Source: Tritrichomonas musculus (lineage: Eukaryota > Parabasalia > Tritrichomonadida > Tritrichomonadidae). Taken from it: 64,000 bases of DNA. The position numbers were made by a program, and so were the translations under genes. The DNA lies in assembly GCA_039105265.1 (NCBI GenBank), contig JAPFFF010000002.1, positions 3,596,001 to 3,660,000 on the forward strand, in the 5' to 3' direction. The notes beneath the pieces were generated by a model that saw nothing but the letters and a program-made list of their open reading frames with translations, did no database searches and had not been told where the DNA came from. Of the stretch, positions 1-9,637 are shown one piece after another (the first letter of the stretch is position 1; the number at the start of each line of letters is the position of its first letter).

Positions 1-80
1 GCTCTTTTTTAAGTTTAGAAACATAATTTTTAGAAAATCAAAAATTTCGATTTTTTTTTTTTTTTTTAAACGATTTCATG

Positions 81-86
81 TCATTT
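81..86 (+). promoter_or_regulatory. Initiator (Inr) candidate for the first pseudokinase gene
   Basis: TCATTT matches the trichomonad initiator consensus TCAYTW. It lies 30-35 bases before the ATG at 116. In Trichomonas vaginalis this element directs transcription start and is bound by IBP39. A six-base motif is common by chance in AT-rich DNA, so position is the main support. Confidence 0.4.
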
Positions 87-115
87 TATCAAGTAAATTG
101 AAAAGAATCGAAAAA

Positions 116-3076
116 ATGCTACCTTCAAAAAACAACAAAAAAACCGATCTTCTGAGAAAAATAAAAGATCCAAAAAGTGGTCTGACTGTTGAAGATGCTT
201 TAATTCATGAAGATTTTAAGTTAACAATCGAGAAAAACAAAAATATTTTATTCCATCGAGTTTTAATGAATAATTGCGAATGGTTTACTAAAATAATAAA
301 TTATGCTCTTTTTAATATGATACCTCCTCCAAATTTTCGTGATACTTTACCAAAAAATTGTATTAATCATAATTCATCAATTTTTTTACATGATTGTAAT
401 CAGGAATTAATTTCTTATTTAGAAGAAAATGGTGGAAATAGTGACTTAATGAGTGCAACCGATTTTCGTTCTTTTTTAATCGAGGTTATCAAAGAATTTA
501 TATCAGAAAACAAAAATGATCCAAGACTAGCGGCACACTTTATTCGATTTATTTCCACTTTTACAATCAAATCACTGAAACTTTCGGCTGATACTTTGAA
601 CTTATTAATTCCATTTCTTGTTGATAATTGTAAAACCTTAGCATATCTAGAACTTCTTAGAGATTTTTTATGGAATCAAGATTTTGATTTATATTCAGAC
701 ATAAAATATCCTCTATTATGCAAAATGCTGTATAATGCTTGTCTATCTGTAAAATATATATCAGATTCAAGTATTGAAGATTATCATGATTATTCTGCAA
801 TTAAAATATTAAACGAACGAAATAAAGCAGAAAAACTTAATTCTTTAGATAAACAAGTTGTTAATATGAGACGAAAACCAATTCCTCTTTTATCATCAAT
901 ATTCAAAGAGCCAAGTGAGTCTGTTAATATTCCAGTACCAGACATTGATCCTAAAGAAATTCATTTTGAATCTCAATTTATTACAGACGACGAAATTAAA
1001 TTCAACGATACAGAAGAAGCTGAAATGAATGCGTACTTGCTGATTATGACAATTCGTTCAATGATATTACACAATAAGAACTCAGTTGATTATTTTAGAG
1101 ATGACATTGGTGCAAACTATTCACTAATGGAGGCACTTTTTTATTGTGGTTCTTGTTGTTCATCGTTAAGCTTGATTTCTTTAGAAGCTTTCAAAATTTT
1201 AGGCATTGTTTTTAATGGCGATTTGAGCTTGGGAATTGACAGGTGGAAGTTTCTTGAAAATGAAAAAAATGAAATTGATTGTTACAATAAATATGCTAAT
1301 CTTTTCGTGTTTGAACCAAATAAATTAACATACAAAATGATTCATGCTTTCCCTGTCTTTTGGAGCCATAGGTATAACATTGAGAAATACAAAATGTCAA
1401 TAGATGAGCAAGAAATTATAAAAGTCGATGATTATTATCAAAGTCTTGCCAAAAAACCAACCGATTTGAGTAAATATAATAGAAAAAGAGAAAAAGGTGA
1501 AAATGCATATGAAATTCTCCAACCTTGCATAGTTTGCAATCCACCAATTTCATCATTCTTACTTTATAATGCAATGCATGTTTTTATTCAAATGGCACGA
1601 TACAGAAAAGAATTACACAAATATCCAAATCAAACAGAAATTGTACGAGATAAAATGATTGCAATTGATGGATTATTATATGATTTTCTTAGTCACACAT
1701 TTAATTTTGCTAATTATAAAAATGTAACAATATTAGATATATATACCAATGTATTAAGTCTTAACCCAGACTCAGATTTCTACCAAAATACAGAAAATCA
1801 AGCATTTCCTTCATTAAATGAGTTTTTGTTGGATTTTTCAGGTATTATATCAAATTCAGTTTTTTTTGATAATAATGGAAAAACATATTTTTCACATTTT
1901 TCACATACTAGAATAATTTACGAGTATAATAAATATTATTCCAAATACATTTTATCTTATCAATGTCTCATTGATACAGCATTTGATATTTCCTTAGCAA
2001 AACACTCTAAATATGTAATGAATACTCAGGTTGATGAATTTTCTGTTTTGAAAAAGAAAAAGAAAAAGAAGGTAAGCCATTATAATAAGAGAATTGAAAA
2101 TGAAGATAGTGAACTAAAAGAAACAGATCAAGATGATACAATCAAAGCAGACAAAGATAATGTTTTCTATGGATCTGATACTGAGCAATATCACAAAACC
2201 ATTGAAAAAGTTGGTGAAGGATATACAACAGTTGCATACAAAATAATTGACACAAGAACAGAGCAAATAATGTGCAAGAAAATCTTAAAGATAAATAAAG
2301 ACAAGACAACAATAAAAAGCTTACAAAATGCAATGAAAGAGTTCGAAGTTCTTCATGCACTCAACCATCCAAGCATCTGTCGTGCAATTGCAATAAACAC
2401 TGCCGAAAAAGTTGATTCAGATGAAGATAGTGATGTAACAACTGTTGCTCTCTTCTTGGAGTTCATTGACTACAAATTAACCGATTGTCTCAAATTTAAT
2501 ATAAAGAACACATTGAAAGCACGAGTTGTTGTTGAAATTGTTCATGGAATGATTTATCTTCACAAGAACAAGATCATTCATCGTAATCTCAAAATAGACA
2601 ACATTTTGTTGAATTGCGTCTTTGAAGCTAAGATCATCAACTTTGCTTTGATTCGTATTAATGAATGTCTAGATGACTTGTTCTCATCGACTTCAATTTC
2701 AATAGACAAAGATTCAAGCAACATGATTTTCATGTCACCTGAAATGCTGAATGATGAAGAATACGACTATCCAACTGACGTCTACTCATTTGGCATCATT
2801 CTTTATTACATTTTCGTTGGCTCTTTGCCCAGACAAAGTCTGAAGGACAAATTAAATGGAAATGAAATTCCTCTTCCTGAAGTTTCTCCTTCAATCTCTC
2901 AATTTTGCATTGATTTGATTTCAAAATGCATCCGCTATAATCCTACTGAAAGACCTACTTTTGATGACATTCTTAAAGACTTGAGAGATCATTCTTACAA
3001 ACTTGCTTCTGAAATCGATCAATCAATTGTATCTCGCAGAGATATTGAATTGAATGTTTATTCATTTTCCATATAA
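116..3076 (+). CDS. Large protein with C-terminal kinase-like domain, probable pseudokinase
   Basis: The reading frame is open from a TTG at 98, but the first ATG is at 116, giving 986 residues. The first 640 or so residues are of no family I recognise and look largely helical. A lysine run (about residues 645-655) leads to an acidic linker. The kinase-like domain spans about 695-975: a glycine-loop-like GEGYTTVAYK, the VAIK-type Lys near 720 (MCKKIL), HRNLKIDNILL at 822-832 and INFALI at about 841. The catalytic Asp of HRD is Asn824 and the Asp of DFG is Asn842 (NFA), while an SPEM in the APE position and a DVYSFG helix are kept. The fold is thus kept and both catalytic acids are lost. By family knowledge this predicts a scaffold or allosteric role; that is inference. 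A domain of this kind on a long helical N-terminus is common in trichomonads. Confidence 0.85.
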   Translation: MLPSKNNKKTDLLRKIKDPKSGLTVEDALIHEDFKLTIEKNKNILFHRVLMNNCEWFTKIINYALFNMIPPPNFRDTLPKNCINHNSSIFLHDCNQELISYLEENGGNSDLMSATDFRSFLIEVIKEFISENKNDPRLAAHFIRFISTFTIKSLKLSADTLNLLIPFLVDNCKTLAYLELLRDFLWNQDFDLYSDIKYPLLCKMLYNACLSVKYISDSSIEDYHDYSAIKILNERNKAEKLNSLDKQVVNMRRKPIPLLSSIFKEPSESVNIPVPDIDPKEIHFESQFITDDEIKFNDTEEAEMNAYLLIMTIRSMILHNKNSVDYFRDDIGANYSLMEALFYCGSCCSSLSLISLEAFKILGIVFNGDLSLGIDRWKFLENEKNEIDCYNKYANLFVFEPNKLTYKMIHAFPVFWSHRYNIEKYKMSIDEQEIIKVDDYYQSLAKKPTDLSKYNRKREKGENAYEILQPCIVCNPPISSFLLYNAMHVFIQMARYRKELHKYPNQTEIVRDKMIAIDGLLYDFLSHTFNFANYKNVTILDIYTNVLSLNPDSDFYQNTENQAFPSLNEFLLDFSGIISNSVFFDNNGKTYFSHFSHTRIIYEYNKYYSKYILSYQCLIDTAFDISLAKHSKYVMNTQVDEFSVLKKKKKKKVSHYNKRIENEDSELKETDQDDTIKADKDNVFYGSDTEQYHKTIEKVGEGYTTVAYKIIDTRTEQIMCKKILKINKDKTTIKSLQNAMKEFEVLHALNHPSICRAIAINTAEKVDSDEDSDVTTVALFLEFIDYKLTDCLKFNIKNTLKARVVVEIVHGMIYLHKNKIIHRNLKIDNILLNCVFEAKIINFALIRINECLDDLFSSTSISIDKDSSNMIFMSPEMLNDEEYDYPTDVYSFGIILYYIFVGSLPRQSLKDKLNGNEIPLPEVSPSISQFCIDLISKCIRYNPTERPTFDDILKDLRDHSYKLASEIDQSIVSRRDIELNVYSFSI

Positions 3077-3717
3077 TTTGATAGAATTTTCATTCAATTT
3101 TTTTCTGATCTCAGAAAAAAAATTCGAACTTTTTCGACAATTTTCATTCAATTTTGAAAGGCTTCTGAAAAAGAACAAAATAAAAATATAGCAAATTAAA
3201 AACATTCTATCATTATTATTTTTATTAATATAACAATTATTCTTATCTTCATTTGATTTTTTATAAGTAAATAATCCCTTATGTATCAATTGTTTCATTG
3301 ATATCATTAGATTATTATATTTAAAAACAATGCTTTAACAACACTACATGAACTGTTTGATGATTGTTAAAAACGCATTTTTTTTAATGAGTCATATAAA
3401 TCTTTAAGGAAATAATATAACGATTTCATTGTTATAATGAAATTATTTGGAATGATAAAAGCTTATTTGCCGATAAAATAGGGGAAAAAATAATATCATT
3501 ATAACAATTTATTTCTTTAGTCATTATACTGATCAAAGATTATGAAAGTGGAAAATATGTATAACTCTCACTGGAGCATAATTGAAATTATTTCATATTT
3601 AATATTAAATATTAAAAATATCAAAATATGAGAAAAGTTCTGCTGAGTTCATCATATGAAATAACGGCACGATGCAACATACAAATTTATTAAACAAGTA
3701 TATATCTATCTATAATT
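3077..3717. other. AT-rich spacer, nothing recognised
   Basis: Short homopolymer runs and no conserved reading frame. A reading frame on the minus strand (3062-3307) is low-complexity Asn/Lys/Phe and is not supported as a gene. Confidence 0.5.
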
Positions 3718-3899
3718 TTTTTTTTTTTTTTTTTTTCATATAGTATATTTACTTTTTTTTGTTTATTTTGATTTTTTTTCGGTCAAAAAGTTTCCACAAT
3801 TTGATAGAGCGAAAAATAATCATGAACTTTTTCTTGGCACAAAAAATAAAACATAACTTTTTCTTAAAGATAAAAAATAAAATAACTTTTTGATGCAAA
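3718..3899 (+). repeat. Truncated copy (A) of the poly-T/hairpin repeat
   Basis: Starts with a T tract and CATATAGTATATTTA, and runs nearly identically to 11935-12113 and 43683-43863 (for example GTTTCCACAATTTGATAGAG and AACATAACTTTTTCTTAAAG). It stops where copies B and C continue with TGTTTATGACAAG, so it lacks the three hairpins and the second T tract. Confidence 0.7.
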
Positions 3900-3939
3900 A
3901 ATATGAATATTAAAAATTTAAATGAAAATGTAATTTTTA

Positions 3940-4181
3940 AGGTACAATTCTCATACGTTTAGTAACTGCAAAACTTTTTGACACTTTAAGAAAAAGATAA
4001 AGACATGTTATATAAAAAATAAATTTTAAAAAAATTTTACATCTGAAAAATTTAATATAAAAAATAAAGCTCAGAATTTTAAATCTGACACTCATTCAAA
4101 AATAAACTTTTTCTTAGAGGTGCACTTTCACAAAATTTTAACGTTCTCTTTCTCAATATTTAACGTATGAGAATTGTACCT
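3940..4181. mobile_element. TA-flanked miniature inverted-repeat element (Tc1/mariner type)
   Basis: Terminal inverted repeats AGGTACAATTCTCATACG at both ends (left 3940, right ending 4181) are flanked by TA on each side (3938-3939 and 4182-4183). The element is 242 bp and has no gene. TA duplication and AGGTA ends match the Tc1/mariner/pogo group, and the end sequence resembles that of the pogo-like remnant ending at 13646 (AGGTACAAATCCAGTACG), so the two may share a transposase. Confidence 0.75.
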
Positions 4182-4251
4182 TAATAAAATATCAATCAAA
4201 AAAACAATAGTATTATCTTATTTTCAAATAACATTTAATTGTCACTTTTAA

Positions 4252-4418
4252 TCTCGGGGAATTGCCCGAGCAAAATTCACGGGCAAAGACGGGCAATGTC
4301 ACTTTTTTTAAGAACGGGCAAGACGGGCGCGGGCAATTATGGGCAAACACGGGCACGGGCACTGCCCGTGGCCCGTCATTTTTACGGGCAATTTGCCCGT
4401 GCCCGTCCATCATCCCTG
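4252..4418. mobile_element. Fragment of a hAT-like element rich in CGGGCA motifs
   Basis: This GC-rich island is a dense array of CGGGCA/TGCCCG hexamers in both orientations. It ends at 4418 with CATCCCTG, the same end type as the hAT-like elements at 35319-35904 and 42128-43104 (CAGGGATG/TAGGGATG). I see no matching left end or 8-bp duplication, so it is taken as truncated on the left. Short reading frames on both strands here are composition artefacts of the hexamer array. Confidence 0.5.
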
Positions 4419-5919
4419 CAGCTATATCTCTCAAATTTGAAAGGATAAAATATTAATATTTAAAGATAAATATATATTTTTCAAATACAACTTTTTTTTA
4501 ACTAAAGGGAATCAAACTAATATTATTCGATAAATTCTTTTGATATCTTAATATCTTTTTTTATATGGATTATATCTATTATATTTAAAATAATAATTGC
4601 TTATTAACTCATTAAAAATAAAGATATTAATAAATAATGCTTTTAAGTAGTTTACAAATTTTGTCAAATAATTTGAAATGAATATTCAGCAATGAAATAT
4701 TTTTATAAAAGCTTTTTTTCATAATAAATAAATCATTATATATATGACATATTCCTAATTAAAACTATATTTGAAAAATTCTAATAATTATTTTATTCAT
4801 TATTAAAAATTACAAAAAATAAATTTAAAACTTCTTTTTCTTTGAAATAAACATTATTTTTAACTTTGTCTTTTTATTTTTTACTTTATTATTGATCATT
4901 TAAAATTAGATTTTCTAGAAATTTCAAAAAAACACTTTTTTTAAATATGAAGATATATTTATTGAATATCTTCGATTTTTTTTAACAAAATAATAATTTT
5001 TTATATTGTATAATATTTATTCTGTAATCAATATATATATTTTTGTATATTATTAATTTTATAAATATAAATAAAACTATCAACAATATTATGATTATTT
5101 CAGTTTTGAATGAATTATAATTCAATTTTGAATTCTCTAATTCTTCCAAATTCAATTTTGAATTCTCTAATTCTTCCAAATTCAATTTTGAATGCTCTAA
5201 TTCTTCCAAATTCAATTTTGAATGCTCTAATTCTTCCCAATTCAATTTTCATAATAGGCTTTTTGAAAAGAAAAATAACTGATTTAATTTCACCATAACC
5301 AATCATTTAATTCACCAATAAATATAATATATGAATATCTTGGAAATTCCACAGTAATATTTCGATATTATTATGTAATAAAATCATAAATGAAATATAT
5401 AATATTGTATCTTCATAAAAATATATTTTATCGGACAAATTATGCACAATATTAATTTATTGATTTTGGAATAAATAAAAAATAAATATCAGATTAAAAA
5501 ATTAATATTTAATCGTTTATATATGTTTACAATATTAATTGAATGTTTTATTATATTATATATTAATATATCTATCGAATTAATATGAAAAGGGCCATTT
5601 TTACTGCATATTTACAAAATTTGGGATTTGCAGAGGACGAGATTATTTCATGATAAAAGCAGTATCATTAAATTATACATTTTATATAAATTAATAATAT
5701 GTTAAAATAAAAGGGAAAACTCTAAAATTCATCGATTTTTCTCTGAAATTCAATGAAAAAGAGTTTTATTACCTTTTTTTAACTTTATCTAAAAAAGTCG
5801 TATTCCAATTATTTTCACGTAGACGTAATCGTAAAACGTAATTGATATTTTTTCTTGGTCTATTTTATTGAAAAGGTTTGAACAGAACGTAATTTTTAAA
5901 ACCTCCGAAGGGCAAATCA
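4419..5919. other. AT-rich spacer with one short tandem repeat
   Basis: No gene seen. It holds the 30-bp tandem repeat described separately; the rest is AT-rich sequence without recognised features. Confidence 0.5.
5121..5250. repeat. 30-bp tandem repeat, about 4.3 copies
   Basis: The unit begins TTCAATTTTGAAT, itself near-palindromic, followed by CTCTAATTCTTCCAA. Copies start at 5121, 5151, 5181, 5211 and 5241, with a T/G change separating the first two from the next two. Because 30 is a multiple of three, frames stay open on both strands; this is not evidence of coding. Confidence 0.8.
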
Positions 5920-6097
5920 AAAAAGCAAATAGTTAAAATTTTAAGGAAAATTTTAAATATTCGATTTTTTTGGTTAATTTTCTTAACAGAGTAAGTTAAA
6001 TTTCACCTTAAGATGGTGGTTTTTTTCTATCCATTGGTAGCTACCAATGGATAGAAAAGCCATTCAAAAAGTGGCGTAGAAAAAAACGATTGTCCCT
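5920..6097. mobile_element. Right-end fragment of the GGG-terminal transposon family
   Basis: Homologous to 49120-49243 and, inverted, to 56974-57140: shared stretches include GGTTAATTTTCTTAACAGAG, the CACCTTA-GG motif and CATTCAAAAAGTGG, ending in AACGATTGTCCC at 6097. Read inward, the terminus is GGGACAATCG, the family's end. It contains a 36-bp perfect palindrome at 6023-6058. No partner end lies nearby, so this is a fragment. Confidence 0.55.
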
Positions 6098-6109
6098 ATT
6101 TTGAATAAT

Positions 6110-6522
6110 AATAAAGGGTATAGAAATATGTGTAAACTTCGGAAAAAAGTGTAAACTTTAACTTTTTCTCCATATCTGGTTAAAATTTTTAAACACCAAT
6201 TTTTTTATAGCTTCTCAACACTTTGATGAATAATATATTACATTTTCACTGAATTTCGTCATGAATAATCCTCATCTTTCTCAAATATTAAGCTATCGTT
6301 TTCTACAATTATTTAACCTTAAACCGTTTTTATCAGAAACATATAATATCATGGTTTTGCTATAAATACTTTATGAAACTCGACGAAAATCCAATATATT
6401 ATTTATCAAAGTGTTAAGAAGTTGTAAAAAAATTAGCGTTCAGTAATTTTAATCAGATGAGGAGATAAAATTAAAGTTTACACTTTTTTCCGTGGTTTAC
6501 ACTTTTTTCCGTCTCCTTTATT
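6110..6522. mobile_element. Foldback MITE with inverted repeats over 100 bp
   Basis: The two halves pair along most of their length: AATAAAGG at both ends, the GGAAAAAAGTGTAAAC motif (once left, twice right), and the inner stretches around 6190-6230 and 6395-6430 (AACACTTTGATGAATAATAT versus AACACTTTGATAAATAATAT). No coding sequence. I could not define a target duplication, so the superfamily is open. Confidence 0.65.
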
Positions 6523-6654
6523 TCTTTTATTGTAAAACCAATTTAAAAATAGACCTATATTTATCTACGATATATATATTTTTTATTAATTAAAGTCTAT
6601 TTTTTTTCAGTTTATTTGTAATATAATAAAACATATTAGATAATTAAAGTAATA

Positions 6655-7128
6655 TTAAAAAGGATCTATTCCTATGTATTCGAGAGGGACATTACGGAAA
6701 TATCCATATATCATTCCAGCAACACTTCCAGCAATTGTTGGCTTTAATTTGTGTTTTCCAAATATATATCCGCAAGCAGCTCCGGCAATTGATGACGATG
6801 TTGTAGAAATCCAACGTTCAGGCCATACTTTCCCTGCTGCTTTAGTAATTGTAAAATTAACTCCAAAATCAATTGCACTGAATGAAGTGATAACTGGGAG
6901 AGCTGTTTTTACATCTTTCACTGCAACACCAAACTTTCTAAATGCATAAAATGAGGAACCAAATGTCAATAATGAACCTGTAGTTACGGTGATTCCAAAA
7001 TTTTTTGCGGCTCTGGAAGGAATATCTTTAACGATTTCAAAAAAAGGTCTGATTTCTGTATTTTTCTCATATATTAATTGCATTTTAATGATTTCTGAAA
7101 GTTGATCTTTGGTTATAATATCATTCAT
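6655..7128 (-). CDS. Small multi-pass membrane protein, possibly Tim17/22/23-like
   Basis: 157 residues from the ATG at 7128; the frame is open further upstream only through a TTG. After a hydrophilic N-terminus of about 50 residues come three or four hydrophobic, Gly-rich stretches: one around FGITVTTGSLLTFGSSFYAF, one around ALPVITSFSAIDFGVNF, and one spanning SSSIAGAACGYIFG and IAGSVAGMIYGYF. Small-residue packing motifs of this kind, notably IAGSVAGMIYG near the end, are reminiscent of the Tim17/Tim22/Tim23 import family, which in trichomonads works in the hydrogenosome. I see no complete family signature, so the assignment is a suggestion. It stands alone between repeats. Confidence 0.55.
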   Translation of the reverse strand: MNDIITKDQLSEIIKMQLIYEKNTEIRPFFEIVKDIPSRAAKNFGITVTTGSLLTFGSSFYAFRKFGVAVKDVKTALPVITSFSAIDFGVNFTITKAAGKVWPERWISTTSSSIAGAACGYIFGKHKLKPTIAGSVAGMIYGYFRNVPLEYIGIDPF

Positions 7129-7348
7129 TTTATATTTAAAAAAGTTCAATGGCTTTGTTACCAAATATGTGTGGGTAGACGATCAAAATTCGTTAAAATA
7201 TTTAAAATTTTTATTTATGAAAAAAATTTTTTATTTTATTTTTATATATATAATAATATAAAAAAGCATTTAATTAATAAAAGTTGACCAAATTAAGATT
7301 TATAATTTTTCAATAGTTATATAAATATTGAAAGAAATTTAAAATCAT

Positions 7349-8085
7349 TTAATATCTTGTTACAGAGCTCCGAATTTATATTAAATAAATAAATATATAA
7401 TAGTATTATATTATAATATACTTATATTTATATTGGGAATGAACTTTTAATCAGCAATTTTTTAAAAAAAGTTCTGAGAAGTTTCTTTTTTTTATCATAA
7501 ATTTTTAGCAATTCAAAATATTTGAAAATGAAAAAAAGATAAATAAGAATCTTTAATATCTTGTTATAGAGCTCCGAATTTATATTAAATAAATAAATAT
7601 ATAATAGTATTATATTATAATATACTTATATTTATATCGGGAATGAACTTTTAATCAGCAATTTTTTAAAAAAAGTTCTGAGAAGTTTCTTTTTTTTATC
7701 ATAAATTTTTAGCAATTCAAAATATTTGAAAATGAAAAAAAGATAAATAAGAATCTTTAATATCTTGTTATAGAGCTCCGAATTTATATTAAATAAATAA
7801 ATATATAATAGTATTATATTATAATATACTTATATTTATATCGGGAATGAACTTTTAATCAGCAATTTTTTAAAAAAAGTTCTGAGAAATTTCTTTTTTT
7901 TATCATAAATTTTTAGCAATTCAAAATATTTGAAAATGAAAAAACGATAAATAAGAATCTTTAATATCTTGTTATAGAGCTCCGAATTTATATTAAATAA
8001 ATAAAAATATAATAGTGATAAATTACATTATATTTATATTTATATTGGGAATGAACTTTTAATCAGCAGTTTTTTTAAAAAAATG
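7349..8085. repeat. 204-bp tandem repeat, about 3.6 copies
   Basis: Landmark GAGCTCCGAATTTATATT recurs with exact 204-bp spacing (7365, 7569, 7773, 7977). Copies 1-3 differ by only a few bases; the last is diverged in its middle and stops at about 8085, some 45 bases before the small ORF at 8130. No coding sequence is seen in the unit. Confidence 0.85.
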
Positions 8086-8101
8086 CATACAAGCTATTTT
8101 G

Positions 8102-8107
8102 TCACTT
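8102..8107 (+). promoter_or_regulatory. Initiator (Inr) candidate
   Basis: TCACTT matches TCAYTW and lies 22-28 bases before the ATG at 8130, just after the end of the 204-bp repeat array. Confidence 0.35.
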
Positions 8108-8129
8108 TTTATTACTTTATAAAATAAAA

Positions 8130-8336
8130 ATGAGTGAATTCTTGAAAGAAAACTCAGATATCATAATATATATGCATTCTCGAGAACTTGTCGAATCTTC
8201 TTTAATGGAATTCTTGAAAAATTCAGATGATCTTGAAGAAAATTATGAAAATTTAATTCGCATTTTTAATGATTACAAAATTGATGAAAATTCGCAAGAT
8301 TTAAAAGATGTCTTAAATATAATTATTTCTTTTTGA
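8130..8336 (+). pseudogene. Short ORF resembling the N-terminus of a trichomonad ankyrin-repeat protein
   Basis: 68 residues. The segment YENLIRIFNDYKIDENSQD followed by LKDVLNIIISF resembles, from memory, the region that precedes the ankyrin repeats in the large trichomonad ankyrin family (a short helix pair ending in a leucine-rich DFLHLI-type motif). The frame then stops where the ankyrin repeats should begin and no ankyrin repeats are seen in the next kilobase. It is therefore a truncated gene or a very small protein. The initiator-like motif and ATG look ordinary. Confidence 0.4.
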
Positions 8337-9624
8337 AATAATTATCCTAGAAATCTACTATTTTTTTCAAAGATTGAAAAAATTATATTATTTTTTAAGC
8401 CAAAAATTATGAAATTCTGGTCAAATATTGAAAAATTCCATATTTTTAGAACCAACAAACGAATTCTTTTATTTGCGCTCAACGAAAAAATTGTTACACT
8501 TGACCAAAAGATATTGAATTGTTTTTTTAGCTCCAAAAAATAAACATAATTCTTAACATTAATATTTTTTCTAATATAATATATTTATATATTTTTATTT
8601 ATATTAAATAATTTATAAATATAAGTAGTTCTAAAAGATAAAAATATTTCATAATTAAATTTTTATATTCAAATATTTCAATGATCTTATTCAAAAAATA
8701 AAAAAACGATCATTTCTCATTTAAAAATAAAATCGTTGATATATCACTTATTGCCCATTAAAATATTCTGGTATTTATAAAATAATCTAATTAACTCTTA
8801 ATTAATATAATATATGAATATATAAATAAATGACGGAAGAGAATCCAGTACCCATACATATGTTACCAAAGAAGAAATAAAAATATTTATAAGAATCATA
8901 GTTTTTTTAATGTTTAAATTTATTTTAATTTAACATTAATCCTTTTATTACTTAAATTTTATGTACTTAAAATCAAAATTATTTAGATAAAAGTAAATAA
9001 AATTAATAAAATTGTTTCACAAAAAGTTCTTTGATTTAAACCTTGTTCAAAAAGCATTACCTCCTTCTCAATTTAAAATAATCATATCTTTATATTTTAA
9101 ATATGAATTCATTTTTTAAAATTTAATTAATATTAAGATAATTATTTAATATATTATTAATGAAGAATTATGCAATTAAATTGTTTGATAAAAAAGATAA
9201 AATGATTTAAAATTTGAACTAAGTTTTCATTTTTTTTAATTATATCTTTTATCTTTATTAGATTTATAAAAAACTGTACTTTTTCATCAATATATTTTTT
9301 AAAATGTAATCAAAATAAGAATGCACAATGACAAGAAAATCAAAGGGTAATTTTTTATGTCTCTTCCTTGCTTTATATTGAATTTGGAAAATGACAAAAA
9401 GGAGGTTATTCAAAATGAAACAGGAAGTTCACGTTATGACTTAATTTTGATGTAAAATTTCTATAAGATCAATTTCAAATATTGGATCCTTTTCAACTAT
9501 TTTTTTTTATTATTATGTAATATATTTGATTAACCACGAAATAAAATTTGCCTAAGATTTGTGACTAAAATTTTATTTTTAAGAAAAAGTTGAGAGACTA
9601 ATTAAGTAGACAGTTTTTAAATTT
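8337..9624. other. AT-rich spacer, nothing recognised
   Basis: No conserved frame, tRNA-like structure or clear repeat boundary seen. Confidence 0.45.
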
Positions 9625-9630
9625 TCATTT
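9625..9630 (+). promoter_or_regulatory. Initiator (Inr) candidate for the IBD gene
   Basis: TCATTT, matching TCAYTW, lies 8-13 bases before the ATG at 9638, the spacing typical for trichomonad genes. The product of this gene itself has an initiator-binding domain, so self-regulation is conceivable but not shown. Confidence 0.5.
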
Positions 9631-9637
9631 TCCACAA

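Noticed and set aside
98-115. TTG starts for the first gene and others (7164, 44916, 45502, 53328)
   Set aside because: In a eukaryotic gene the first in-frame ATG is preferred; TTG openings only extend the frame by a few codons.
4213-4456. Overlapping frames on both strands in the GC-rich CGGGCA islands (also 42861-43280)
   Set aside because: Products of a hexamer array in transposon ends; no ATG context or domain.
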